Shown in pieces: positions 12,489 to 24,440 of a stretch of DNA of 64,000 nucleotides. This DNA is from Melanocharis versteri. Its lineage: Eukaryota > Chordata > Aves > Passeriformes > Melanocharitidae. Location: positions 496,001-560,000 of the forward strand of contig VZTG01001074.1 of assembly GCA_013397845.1 (NCBI GenBank), written 5' to 3'. The notes beneath the pieces were generated by a model. The model saw only the letters and a list, made by a program, of their open reading frames with translations. It did not search any database and was not told the DNA's origin. Position 1 is the first letter of the stretch; each line of letters starts with the position of its first letter. A program made the translations under genes and the position numbers.

Positions 12489-12977
12489 TTTTTTGCACAT
12501 CACATCAAAAAGCAATCGTTCAGCAATACGTGGTTTGTGAAAGATTTTGTTCAATGTTAGTGCATTACTAACCACTTTTCCATGCTGCCTGGGCCTCTGG
12601 AAACAATTGAAACCTGAGAAAACACACGGGATATGTCCTCATTTTCTATTATATTTTCTTAATAGGATGGCAGGTGAGTCAGAGTTGAGACTTCATTTGT
12701 GCAGGAAGTCTATGGATCCAACTTTAATCATCTACAAATAACAGTAAGGCAGAATATCAGGAAGGAAATAACTGTAGGGTTGATTATCAAGAGATCCCAT
12801 ATTTCTGTATATCTCCATGCAACCTTAATTCCTTCATTTCAGTCTCCTAGTCCATATAGATGATAACAGATCATAGAAACATTGTAGGAATTAATTATTT
12901 AATGTCTTTACTTTGCCTTTGAAAATGTAAAGCTCTCCATGGCCACCAGTTTAGGTGGGTGTCCAAAGGGATTTACA

Positions 12978-13022
12978 AAAGTACTTAAGCAGGTTAAATG
13001 CCTACATCCCACTGACTCCCAA
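12978..13022 (+). repeat. possible relic of palindromic repeat
   Basis: The run 'aagtacttaagcaggttaaa' followed by 'tgcctacatcccactgactc' resembles the 'gcacttaagtgcctacatcc' plus 'cattgacttc' arrangement of the same old repeat class seen elsewhere in the window. The match is short and degraded, so this is a weak call. Confidence 0.3.
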
Positions 13023-16000
13023 AGACTTTCCATATATCTGACACTATAAATGGAGTAGCAGTAAAGGAGAATGCTGTCCTCCCATCTCTGTTCTGGGCAG
13101 GAACTGGAACAGTTATGTTCTAATGACTACAGCTTAGCCACAGGCAGCCTCTTTTCTACTGGCTGACACACTGATCTGAACTTAGGTACCTATCTGGTTC
13201 AATGTCTTCCAGGTCTCAAACCAATCCTTAAAATCAACAGGAAGCTTAAACCCTTCAGGTGTTACCTGAGTGAGAACAACTGCTAAACCCAGCGCTGGAC
13301 ACCCACAAAATGGACACACACAGTGACAGTAACGTGGTGCAGAGGGACAACGTGCCAGGTGCTCTGCTGGAGCTGCCACTTGTTGGAATCTTCTTGGATT
13401 ACTCTGTGTTCCTCTGGAATAATCGGCATGTAGAGATTCCAACACGCAGGACTCCTCCCAAACCAGAACCAGCAAATAACTGACCACAGACGTTTCCTAA
13501 CTGCATAAAGCTGCTGTTGCAATAGGTTGCATTTCTTCTATTAAATTCTAACTAAGACATTGCCTCTGAGTTGCTTTCACCATCAGCTCAGAGACCTTTA
13601 AGGAGGGCTCAGAAATAACAAAACTGGGCAAGTTCTTCCAGTCAGTACAGCTTATCAGCCCAGTGGCTCAGTCTAAAATGACCAGTCAAAGGTGTGTGTG
13701 AAGACTGACCAGCCCCAGCTATAACCAAATGCCTCAAGTACAAATACAGGTGAAGGTCAGCTGCCCACAGGTATCCACTGTTCCCTGGGTAGGTTTTGCA
13801 ATTCTGCATTGAACTGTCCATAATGTGGCCATTTTGGGCTAGCTGCACCCAAGTGACCTGGTGTCCCGTGTCTACCATAAGCCTTACCCCTGGATGGAAC
13901 AGAGGATGGACCCTACCAGCAGCTAGAAGGTAGAAATCTGGTTTGTCATCAGAGAGGCAGAGTGAAGGATGAAAAAAAGAGGCTTAAATTACCTTGAAAT
14001 GAACTAGAGAAATTGGCTAGTTCAGAATGCAACAACTGCTTTGCTCTCTGGTAGGCTCTGCTTCTTAGCAGGAGGAGAAAATGGTAGAGCTCAGGGTTTT
14101 TTCCCATGATAATTGCATGTATCCAGGTGGAACTTGGATTTTACAAGTCTTCAAGCCCAGATTATCTTAGGAGCTGTCTGTTTAAAAGAACACATTTCTC
14201 TTTGCACATTTTGGTCAGCACTGCAATCAAGGGAGCCACATATGCTGGATCCCATTCAACTTAATAGATAGAAATTTGGCAGTCGAGTGTTCTCCATATG
14301 GGGATTTCAGCTGTAGAAAAGCTTGTGCCTTTGCTATAAAATAGACTGGGGATTGTTCCTTTCCAGAGGAAGCTGCCTCTTCATCTAGATGGTTGAGGAG
14401 AACTGGATTCAAAAGCAAGCTGGCTCTTTATGTGGAATTAAGCACAAGTTTAAAAAAAAAAAAACACCCAACATGCTGGCTTTCAAAGACATGTTTGGGA
14501 TGTTCCCTGAAATTCTGAGGAGTTATTACCCATTTTTTCTTGACTGTATTTTTAGCTTAAGTGTTATCAAGAGCACCCAGGGAAATAGATTGTCACATCT
14601 ATCAAATATAACTGGTAATGAATAAATGTGTCTTTCTAGTCACTGAAGGAACTGTGACGGTTCAGAGCATTGTTGGAAGATTCAACAGTCTAATAAAAAC
14701 CCAACAAGTTATTTCACCAAACAGAATTATACTGGGATAAATGTACAAATTCATTTTCTCAATATGGTGCAGGTATAATGCCTTCATTGTACACCCTTCT
14801 GTACAACTTTCTTTCCCATCAAAACCAAGAAGTTTAGCCTGAAATAATTAATTTCTGTAGGCAAAGTCTAACATTTCCATAGTTGCCAAAGGGAAAGCAA
14901 AGAACAATTGTAAGGACAGGGAAAAAAGCTCACAATGAGATTGCTGGGAATGATTCCAATAGCATGAAATTAATGTAAATCACAACTAGCTCCTGTGAAG
15001 CTAAAGTAAGAATCTGTGAGAAACCAGAATCAAGTCCAATAAGTTAAGTATGAATCAGTGAGAAAAGAAAAACAAAAGCATTACCACAACAGAGAGATTT
15101 AATAACATAGTAAATTAATATTAACACTGAATGATCACTGAAGGAATAAATACTTCCCTAATAATATTCAAGTCATATGGTGGTAGTTTCTTGCAGGAAT
15201 GGTATAAATCATAATGATTATCTTGTCTCAGCAAATCCTATGGAAGCTACACAATCCAAATGGATCCCACTATAGCTTTCAGAAGATGCCTCTTTCTGGG
15301 CTGGATTACCTGGAGTAATGGATGGTATCCTGATGGTTATCAGCTAAAGCAGACACACAAAAACCTGCCTAGACTCTCTTAACTCTCCTGCTCCATCACT
15401 CTAACCGTGTGCAAGTCTCTTTTCCTTAAATGGTTGTTTTGTGGCAGCTCCTCAAGGAAGAATAGCCAGGGGCCCAGCGTGGCTTGCACAATGCAAGCAA
15501 TTACAATTCTTTCTCTGCTGCTTTTACATAATTGATATAATTAATGTTTTTAGGCTCAAAATTATAAAAACCACATGCAACTCATTGGAGGATTTGTTCT
15601 TCACGATTTGGGCTCATTAAAAGAACTGAAAATATTACCCTTAACTAGTTTATTTCAGACACTGGTTCACTCTGAAGGCGTTTGTGTCTTTGCAGCATAG
15701 GTTGGGATGAATTAAAATACATAGGATGTTCTGAGGTGGTTCCTGTGTTTTCTCAGTACTGCCCTGCTTTGGTGAGGCATTGGCTTTTGTTGTCTAAATG
15801 GGCTCAGATACGTCATTCTTATTACCAAGGCTTATTTAATTCATTTACTAGGTCATTGCTTGGGATAATATATGCAAATTGTACATATTAAGAGTGATAT
15901 GAATTACATCAAGCATTGCCATTTATGTGGAAAATTCATCAAATGTTAATGTAAAATCTATAAATAGAAAGAATAAAATAATAATAAAACATGAATGTGC

Positions 16001-18137
16001 CCCAAGCATAAAAAATGAAGACCCTTAACTGCCCATTTATTAAGCAAATAAGGACGGCACATCCTCAGCCAGGGAGAAAACAGGCACCAGAAAATGACTG
16101 TGTGCCACAGTGACACTGATAACCATTTAAATCAGGCCCCCAGGATTCTGACAGGGTATGTGTTGGTGAATGGGGAAATGAAAATTCATGTCATAAAGGA
16201 ATTCCAGCAACTGCGCTGGTTAGAAAGTGGTAGGAGAGATTCAAAAATAAGCCCACGGATCTAGTCTTTATGACAAAGCTAATCACAGATTGCTTGGGCA
16301 CTCCACCAAACAGTTGGGAAAAATTATAAACCCAAGAACAGTGTTCTATATAATTTTGAGTCTGTATTTCATAATTCTGTGATTCAAACGTTCGTGTTTG
16401 CAGGTACAGCCAGGGATGTTACTGGATAGTCATAAAGTGCTCTGAATCTGTAACAAATCATTTTTCTCATCTTGTAAGAACAAATAGTGACTTATCATTC
16501 TAGTATCTGGTGGAGAAACATCCACAGAATCTCATCTATCCCTACATAATTTGGCATAACTGGCAGGCTTTTCTAAAACAGAATAACTGAATAATAATGA
16601 AGGCCATTAATGATTAGAAACATTACAGAGAGTGAAAAATTAGCAATATACTTCCCTGTACTCGTTGGCTGTTTATAAGAACAGAATTTTTGTAGGAATC
16701 ATGCACATTTATTAGTTGGGGAGAGGATATCAGAGGTAAGTTATTTGAATGTTCACTCTTGTAAAAAAGTTCTCATTGTGTAACCTGAATTGTTACATTT
16801 CAAAAATACAGCCAAGGTCTCCCTTTTTTCCTAGTGATTCATATACTGTTCCCCTACTCAATAGTTTTAAACCAAGTTCTCCTTTTCCCATACATTGATA
16901 ACCATTAACACCATCCACACATCCTTTCAGGAATCAGCCATCTCTGTTCTGCGTCTTAATTTTGCTCTTATGGCTGCTGTTTTAAACGAAGCCATTTCTA
17001 GTTTTCTTTAAAATTCCAGATGCCATTCATTTCTTTTATCAGCCTCTAACAGAAAACATACCTAGAGCCTTCTCAATCCATATTGCTGGCCTTTATAAAT
17101 CTCAGTCATAAAACAGTGAAGCGATGCTTAACATCTGCTCATCCTTGTAACAGAGAGGGGGAAAAGGCCCCACTCCTCCAATGGCAGTTGTGCAGATTTC
17201 CCAGACAGGCTCGTGTAGTTCTGTGCTCCGCGTTGCACAAGCAGAATAATAAATCACTGACACTTAATTCCCCCAACAAACAAGTTTATATGAGCACAGT
17301 CTTCTCCAATACGATCTGCTCTTCCTGGTTTGCATTTGCCCATTTTGAAATGCACCGTTTGTGTCACAACAGAAGGCCAAATCCTGCAGTGCTGGTTTAT
17401 TCCTAATAAATACCACTTCTAAAAAGTCTAGCTTAGATACATGTTAGTGAGTTACAGCTTTGGATTTAAATTGGAATTTACCTGGATAAGGTAATTAAAC
17501 TGAAAGCAGGTAGCCTCCCTCCTTCTCAGCCAGACTTACAGGGTACATGCCCAAATCACAACTGCAAAGTGTTATACAAAATATATTTAGTATATTTATA
17601 GGTCAAGAAAGACCACATTCCTTTGGTTAGGTTGATTACATTTGGCAGGTACAATAGGAAAGAGAACCAATTTTACTGATGCTTGGACAAACCCTAAAGC
17701 ACAGAACAAAAATTCTATTTCTGCACTTAAATGTGACAGGATATATGATTGTGCTTTATATGGAAATTCCATTTTTAAATACTTCATAAAGAGGAATAAT
17801 TATTAATATGCCCATTAAAACATTAATAAGGTGTTACAAACTGCTATTTCTTAATAGACTGCTAATAAGGATGGTTTCTACTGCCTCTTCCCCTAGACTT
17901 TGCTTACTTCCCTACAATTCCTATTGCTGCTGCTCAGTTTATTAACCCCATGTAAACAGAACATTAAAGCAAAATGTTACCAGATGTTTCAAAGAATCTA
18001 TGAAAACCCTCCCTTAGGTTCTTTAGGCTTGAGTCATTAATCTATAAATTCTTTGGTTTCTTTTCTACTTAAACATTATAGGATTTTTCCAAAAGGATTT
18101 GGTGCTCTCAAAGGTAAAATCTTGCTCGCCTATTAAT
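13023..18137. other. AT-rich non-coding stretch, no gene seen
   Basis: No exon, RNA gene or clear repeat was recognised. Small frames such as 13182-13487 (minus) and 17083-17406 (plus) are not supported by domain, splice or composition evidence. A poly-A run of 12 lies near 14452-14463. The block 15520-15640 (with 'cataattgatataattaatg') and the area around 15850-15990 are strongly AT-rich and could include regulatory sites, without further support. Confidence 0.5.
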
Positions 18138-18182
18138 GCATGAAATCTCACTAAAGTCACTGAAACTACTCGTGTGAAAAGA
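18138..18182 (+). repeat. possible relic of palindromic repeat
   Basis: The run 'gaaatctcactaaagtcact' followed by 'gaaactactcgtgtgaaaag' resembles the 'cattgacttcaatgggacta' plus 'ctcatgtgagtaa' part of the old palindromic amniote repeat. Only about 45 bases can be matched by eye. Confidence 0.35.
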
Positions 18183-19802
18183 CATCCTCAAGTTCATTAT
18201 GGAAAGATTAGCCATTTGGGCTTAAGGAAACTGTACACAAAGTGCCACGGCGAAGAGAAGTAGTTTCAGTCTTTCTCATTTACATGCGAAGCAAATTCTT
18301 CCACCATTTGCTTCCAATTTGATAACTGAGCAAAAGCATAATAATAAATAACTCAAAAGAAAAAGAAAAAAAAAATAAGTAATTTACTTTAATAAACCAC
18401 AGCTTCAGCCTATGGGCACCCGAGGATCGATTTCTTCTGTCACCCCGCAGGGAAGGGAGGAACTGCTGTGGAGACCTGCATCTCCTCATCTCACTCCAGG
18501 CACTGCTCAGCCACTTTCTCCTTCTGTGGATGCCTGGATGGTGCAGAGCAGCTTAAGAATTGCAGGAAAATTTAATCAAAGGCAAAAGAAAAGCCCAAAA
18601 TCAAACAGAAGCCTACACATCCCAATATAGATATTCTTAAAGGGTCCCAACACAGTTCTGTGCAGCTCCTAGTCGTGTTTCCCAAGGAAGAAAATCCAGA
18701 CCAAACCCCACAGCCTCTCCTCCACACGGCCTAGAGGAAGGACTGTGCTTCCCAGAAAGATGGCTGGAATGGTTGGGAACTGCCGAGCCTTCCACAAAGG
18801 AATTTAAAAAACTAAAAAGCTGCTTCCTGTTGGCAGCCTCCCAGCAGAAGATACTGGCAGTCATGTTCCCTTCCCGTCCCCTCCCCTCGCTTCCCTGCAG
18901 GCTCAGGAAACTGCAGCTCCGGCCTGCACCAGGAGACTCTCCCTGCTCCCATGTCCAGGAATCTGCAAGGATTTTGGCATGGCTGTGTTAACCCTCAGAG
19001 CAGAGCTCTGCTTTTTGTAGCCCAGGCACCAGAGAAAAACCCCTTTCTAAAACCCTGCCCAGAAATTAAAACCATGAATAACTCCTTGGGGGTGTAAAGC
19101 ACGTCCCCACCTACTTTATTTAATCTCTCGGTGCCACACCACCCCAGGATCACCTCAGACTCAGCAGAGCAGCCCCTGGTGTCACATCCAGCTGCTGGAT
19201 GGGTGTGCTACAAAATGCTAAAAACATTTAGCGGGTGGCGCAGGGTAAACCTGCAAAACCTGTCTGTGGGTCCCATTTCTGACAAAGGGAAAGCTGCTGT
19301 GGTGCCACGGCAAGGAGACAGCAGGGATTGGGGGCTGTAAAGTACAGAGAGAGCAAGGACAGGTTCACACATCCCTCTGGAGTCCTGAATTGCAGACAAC
19401 TGCCCAAGAAACGAGCACTGCAAAGGAGAAGGTGTGCAGGAAAAAAAGCAAGTTGCTCATAAGAAAAACCGGTTACCATATGGAGAAAGCGTCATCAAAA
19501 TTACCAGGCAAGACAGCAAGAGGCTGGCACAGGCAACTCTAGAGAAAGCACTCTAAAAACTGGTAATTTAATAAAAAATTGTCTCCTTTTTATGCATTAG
19601 CGGGGTTTTTAGCATTTTATAGCAAAAGTAAGGTGGAGAGATTTTGGCAAATTTCCAGGGAAAAAAAGGTTAAATAAATACTAAAAAACCTAACTTTTCT
19701 TTAAATTCAGTAATTTTTTTCCTTAAAATATCTCTATCAATAACTATTCATATCTCTTCTGAAATCCAAATATTTACTATATTTATTAGTATCTAATCTC
19801 AG
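18183..19802. other. non-coding stretch with GC-richer centre
   Basis: From about 18400 to 19480 the base composition is richer in G and C and gives many overlapping short frames on both strands, none recognisable. From 19560 the sequence is again AT-rich, with A and T runs. No repeat or gene could be supported. Confidence 0.5.
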
Positions 19803-19856
19803 TCTCACCAAAACTGATGGAGATTTTGCCAGACTTCGTTCTCATTGATGCAGAGC
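19803..19856 (+). repeat. possible relic of palindromic repeat
   Basis: The run 'accaaaactgatggagattt' followed by 'tgccagacttcgttctcatt' resembles 'gaagtcaatgggagttttgc' followed by 'ctgacttcattggga' of the palindromic repeat class. The copy is short and degraded. Confidence 0.35.
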
Positions 19857-20002
19857 CTCACACAGAATATTCTCACCTTTTTCCTAAGAAGTTTGAGCCC
19901 TTGTCTAGGACACACCTAAACATCCACGTATAAGTATCTATGATCTACCCAATTACGGGGAAGTTTAAATTTTGACTTGGAGGACAAGTGCAACAAAAAC
20001 CC

Positions 20003-20065
20003 TGAAAAAAGAGGAAATAACTTGCCTAAGTAACAGTAGAGAGCAAATTTGTAATATGGCAATAT
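20003..20065 (-). mobile_element. possible MIR SINE relic
   Basis: The segment 'gaggaaataacttgcctaag' with downstream 'agtagagagcaaatttgtaa' resembles the antisense MIR core 'gaggttaagtaacttgccca' followed by 'agtggcagagc'. It lies just upstream of the left arm of the long inverted repeat. The match is short, so confidence is low. Confidence 0.3.
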
Positions 20066-20121
20066 ATATCTTGCCTATTAAATTAATTCACTATTATTGG
20101 TCTTATACTAAGCAATTAAAT

Positions 20122-20233
20122 AAACTTTTAAAAGTTTATAAGACAGATCATTTGCTGGTCCATCCATCTGAGCAGGGTTTTTTTTACGAATATGAAATAT
20201 TATTTTTCTCAAAACCAGAACTGTACCATTGTC
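20122..20233 (+). repeat. left arm of a long inverted repeat
   Basis: This arm pairs, in opposite orientation, with 21178-21292. Shared blocks in order are 'agacagatcatttg', 'ccat(c)c(a/g)tctgagcaggg', 'acgaat(a/g)tgaaat', 'aaaaccagaa' and 'tgtaccattgtc'. By eye roughly five of every six aligned bases agree over the central part, with a few small indels. The outer end begins with the perfect palindrome AAACTTTTAAAAGTTT (20122-20137). I do not recognise the repeat family. The arm could be a terminal inverted repeat of a DNA transposon or one of two opposed copies of an unknown interspersed repeat. Confidence 0.85.
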
Positions 20234-21177
20234 CATACTCATCCTAAGCAAAGCAAAATTCATGGTAAGGTTAAGAAATCAGTAACTTGCTTCGTGGAAC
20301 AGAATCTGGCCATCTAAAGTGTCTCTGACCCTGTGGCAGAGTTTCAGCCCATACTTTAAAATCAGAAGCCCTCTCGAGCTGGTCGCAGCAGTGCTATTAT
20401 CCATTACAAGGCAGAAGCAATGAAACCACGTGAAATCTGGCGTGGGGCCCAGAGCTGAAGGAGGCTGTTGCAGACTGGGCTGACACTGATAAATCCTCTG
20501 CTTTCCACACCAGTGTTCGAAGTTTTCATGGCTGCAGCAGAGCCCCCACAGTGCTGTGCTCTGCTCTGGAAAAGGCTGATTCCCAGCAGTGTGGGGTGGT
20601 GCAGCTCAAGAGCTGAGCACGTCCTACAAGGGGCAGAAAGGACCCAGGATCACATTTTACCTCTGATATGGTGATTATGGCCAAGTGTTTGGCTACACAG
20701 ACCAAGAGGAGCCTCAGGACACACCATTTTTCTACACAATGATTACAACCTAAGTTCAGGGGATGGACATCAATGTGTACTTTAGAATGTAAAAAAGCAC
20801 AGTTGAATAATGCACCATGATGCTTTTTATCATAGTTTCTCGTCAAAATAAAAAAAGGAGATGTAGGAAAGCAATTATAAGCTTTTTTGATGGGCTCATA
20901 ATCATCGTTTTCCATAGAAACTTCAGAGCCTGTCAATGGAATATACAGAAATATCTGAAATGCTAATTGTCACTACATAATTGCTACAAGGCTGAAACAT
21001 GTTAACTAGGAACTATCTGGGCACTCAAGCAACCACATCTTTGAAAATAATGCAAAGAAGGCACTTCAGTCCCCTTCTGCAAACCTAATCAAGTACTGTG
21101 CAAAGGAAAAACATGACACCGAAGTCAGATGAACACAGCAGCTCTGTAGGCACACAATGCAGAACAGAATTTATCAA
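20234..21177. other. spacer between inverted-repeat arms
   Basis: This stretch of about 945 bases separates the two arms. It contains no transposase-like frame; the longest frame (20526-20936, minus, 136 codons) has no recognisable motif. If the arms are transposon ends, this would be a non-autonomous or internally decayed element. A GC-richer patch lies at 20440-20660. Confidence 0.5.
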
Positions 21178-21292
21178 GACAATGGTACAATTCTGGTTTT
21201 AAGGAAAAAAGCATTTCACATTCGTTAAAAAACAACCCTGCTCAGACGGATGGGGTGGCAAATGATCTGTCTGAAGAATTTTTAAAAGTAGT
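21178..21292 (-). repeat. right arm of a long inverted repeat
   Basis: Reverse-complement partner of 20122-20233. It starts with 'gacaatggtacaattctggt' and continues through 'ccctgctcagacgga' and 'aaatgatctgtctg'. The similarity fades beyond about 21292. The palindromic outer end of the left arm is only partly kept here ('tttttaaaagta'). A single transcript through both arms could fold into a long imperfect duplex. Confidence 0.85.
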
Positions 21293-23717
21293 TTTAAGGA
21301 CTGGGATTTCTTTGACCCAAGCAAAATCAAAGGCTGAGAAGATGCAGCTACTGTTTCCAGATGTACATATGGGACATAAGAAGAGGAGGTGCTTAAGCAA
21401 AAAGACAGAGTTAGCATTAATCATAAATATGTTGCAGAAATCTGAAGGACATTTCTAATAACCAGTGAAATTCTGAGAGGAATTTCTAATAGGAGTAATG
21501 GAAAAAGGAAAAATCCAGCTGGATTTTAAATGGATATTCTACGTTTCTATGGAGCTCAAGCAGCGAAAAAGAGCACAAATAAAACACTGTTCTTGTAAAT
21601 AAAAATACTTGCTAATTTATCAAAATGAACATCAATTTGGTATTGGTAACTTTTACACAAGAAAAAAACTTTTAAAATTTGCAGCAATTTGAAAAACTAA
21701 AAAATAAAACTACCAGGATACACAACCTCATTGAGCTTTATAGTTGTTTCTCTACATGGGACAAAAGTTACTCCTACAGCAAATGTGTTTCCAATTCCAT
21801 TCCTTTCAAATACAAAAGCTCTCAGTTTAAATACGAGCATCACACAGATTTGAAATGAAAAATGATAGTAATAACAAATACCATCCTTTCTTTTATTCAA
21901 CTACCTAAGAATATAAATTACTAGTAAAAAGAGCAATTTGCTGGCTAACCTGAGCTGGTGGGTCCTTTTCAGTTAATCACATCACTTTTACTTGACTGAC
22001 AAATGTTAAAAGTAATAGATTACCCAGGAAAGTACAATACTTCCTATTTAAGGTTCTAAATGTTGGTTTAAAATGAACATCTTATTAAGAGAAATGAAGT
22101 TTTGTTATCAACCTATAGTTCTAACCACAGAAAACTGAAAAGTCTTCATTTAATTAGAAATTATCAACTTCCTGCACCAATTGTGAGTCTGTCTTGCAAT
22201 GCCATTACTAAAAATCTTTGCTATTTTGCTTGTTATTTGTAGTTATTCTTAAGATCTCTGTAATTAGTTATAGGGTGTCTAAATGTCAGTGTGTTCCATC
22301 TGATATTTGTCTCCTGGGGTTGGATTTCCCGTCTGCGTTGCTCCTCCACGGACGTGGCTGTTGACAGCCAGGCTGAGTAAATTCAGGGATTCCATTAGCA
22401 TGGCAGCAAAATATAAAGAACAAATGGTCCAGCCATTGATTTCCCATTACAATTCCACTGGATAGAAATAATACACTTGGCTACTACCACCAAAGACAAC
22501 TTGTTTTATTCTGGGTAACTCATATTTAGATTGATTTTCCCTAAAATAGAATTTTTATAATTCCTCTTTCCTGTTCTAAGTCTGCCTTTAGGGAAGAATT
22601 CCCAACGTGGGAGGAGGAACACCCATCATACCTTTATGAGAAGTTGCAGCTGAAGAGTTCAAAACCCCCACCAGAAAGGGACATAGGCATCAAACTCCCA
22701 TAAATGTGCTGAATTCCCAAGGAATGGGCGCCTGCATTGTTTTGAAATAGATGCTTAATTAAAATACTAACAATGAACCAAAATCAACTACTATATTTCA
22801 AATATAGCCATTGGTAGAAGACCAATCCAGAACTCAGAATGAGTAGAAATATCCTTATTATTTTGTTTTGTTTCATTTATTTTTGGTAGTTTCTTTGCTC
22901 CTTTTTGGTAATACTGGCCAGGAATATCAGACATCCACAATCTCTAATTTTGGTAGCACTGGAGAACTAGAAAACTAAACACACTGCAACTGAAGAGCAA
23001 TCCAGTGGTCTCATTTCATCACCAAAACTGAGTGAAACACATGAAATAGACAAACTGCAGGAAGAAAGAAAATGAAATTCAGTTCTTCTTTCAGTTTTAA
23101 TATCCTAAGGCACAGATTCCAAAATACAGTATGTCACCAGCTGCATGCAACAACCACAGCAGAAAGTAACCTCTGCTTGCTCCCTGCTCCCTGGAGGGCA
23201 GTGACCAGTAACAGATGCACAAAGAAAGGACTCTAAGAGCATTCCCCCAGCAGCTTTCACAGCTCCTGGCAGTCTGCAGTCTGGGGACTTCCTGAGCTGG
23301 AGGTTACATCAGCATCTTCCTGTTTAGTAGCCCTCAATGGACCTTTCTTTCATGAATTGTCTAATCATTTTTTAAACCTATATATATTTTGGCATACGAA
23401 ACATCCTGTAGCAATGGATCCCATGACTTAATTGTGTGTTGTGTAAAATGAGTACTTCCTTTTGTTTGCTCTCAATCTGCAGCACAACCAGATTATCTGG
23501 CGCCTTGGAGGTGCTGTGTTCAGAGAAATGAGCATTTCCACCACTGCCTGGCCATTTAAAACGTCTGCCCCAGGATTTCTAAGCACCCTCTTTCCACACT
23601 GAAGAGTCTTAAGACTGTTAGTGTCTCTGCCATGGCTATTCATAGTTGACCGTTCCAAATATCCTCTCTGCCTTTCCTAATTCTATATTGATTTTTCTGG
23701 AGATAGGACTGCACACC
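21293..23717. other. AT-rich non-coding stretch
   Basis: No gene was seen. The sequence is largely AT-rich and without obvious repeats. A short AT-only run lies near 23380-23389. The frame at 21697-21900 (minus) is unsupported. A possible regulatory block is listed separately at 22370-22500. Confidence 0.5.
22370..22500. promoter_or_regulatory. candidate conserved non-coding element
   Basis: The block contains CCATTAGCAT (from about 22392), a SOX/bHLH-like GAACAAATGG, then GCCATTGAT and CCCATTAC in a non-repetitive context. Just upstream, at about 22361, lies a TGACAG core in 'ctgttgacagcc'. The motif crowding resembles distal enhancers, but conservation cannot be tested here. Confidence 0.17.
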
Positions 23718-24440
23718 TGGCCAGGCTGGATCAATGGGCTGAGGCCAAATGTATGGGGTTCAACCAGGTGAAGAAAGTGCCAAGTCCTGCCCTTGGGTCA
23801 CAAAACCCCTGTGCAGCTCTCAAGGCTTGGGGAAGAGTGGCTGGAAAGAGTGGCCAATGGCATCCTGGCTTGGATCAAAAACAGCGTGGCCAGCAGGACC
23901 AGGGCAGTGGTTGTCCCTCTGCGCTGGGCACTGTGAGGCCACACCTCGAGTGCTGTGTCCAGTTCTGGGCCCCTCAATTCAGGCAGGACATTGAGGGCCT
24001 GGAGTGGGTCCAGAGAAGGGAACGGAGCTGGAGCACGAGTCTGATCAGGAGTGGCTGAGGGAGCTGGGGGGCTCAGCCTGGAGAAAAGAAGGCTCAGGAG
24101 GGACCTTCTCACTCTCATCAAGTCCCTGACAGGAGGGCACAGCCAGGGTGGGTCGGGCTCTGCTCCCAGGGAACAAACGACAGGATGAGAGGAAACAGCC
24201 TCAAGCTGTGCCAGAAGAGGTTCAGATTGGACATCAGGAAGAATTTCTTCACTGAAAGGGCTGTCAAGCACTGGGATGGGCTGCCCAGGGTAGCAGTGGA
24301 GTCATCAATCCCAGAAGTATCCAGCAAACAACTGGACGTGGCACTCAGTGCTATGGTTTAGTTGACAAGCTGCTGTTGGTCAAAGATTGAACTCGGTGAT
24401 CTTGGAGGTCTTTTCCAACCTTAGTGATTGTATGACTCTG
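23718..24440 (+). mobile_element. CR1 LINE fragment with internal deletion
   Basis: This longer CR1 copy covers more of the reverse-transcriptase C-terminal region than the copy at 3800. Readable pieces include 'ARLDQWAEA' at the 5' side, 'RPHLECCVQFWAPQFRQ' and 'DIEGLEWVQRRE' near 23930-24030, then the 'LRELGGSAWRK'-type region in a shifted phase, and the 'SGLDIRKNFFTERAVK'-type block near 24230. The 3' end runs 'actcggtgatcttggaggtc' and 'ttttccaaccttagtgattg', with the terminal repeat mutated to GATTGTATGACTCTG. Near 23848-23852 the sequence jumps from 'ggggaagagtggctggaaag' directly to 'tggccaatggcatcctggct'; the family normally has roughly a hundred or more bases between these points. 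Frameshifts and stops make it non-functional. Confidence 0.95.

Larger units (their letters stand above)
8341..12977. other. non-coding stretch with GC-richer patches
   Basis: No gene was found. GC-richer patches at 8740-9260 and 9490-9730 produce several overlapping open frames on both strands (the longest 137 codons, 9388-9801, minus). None has a recognisable domain. An A/G-rich simple tract lies at 12459-12488. At 12830-12950 a run including 'cttcatttcagtctcctag' and 'gaaaatgtaaagctctcc' faintly resembles a MIR or L3 3' half, too weak to call. Confidence 0.5.

Noticed and set aside
12830..12950. Possible MIR or L3 3' half
   Set aside because: The blocks 'cttcatttcagtctcctag' and 'gaaaatgtaaagctctcc' are suggestive but spacing and intervening sequence do not fit well enough.
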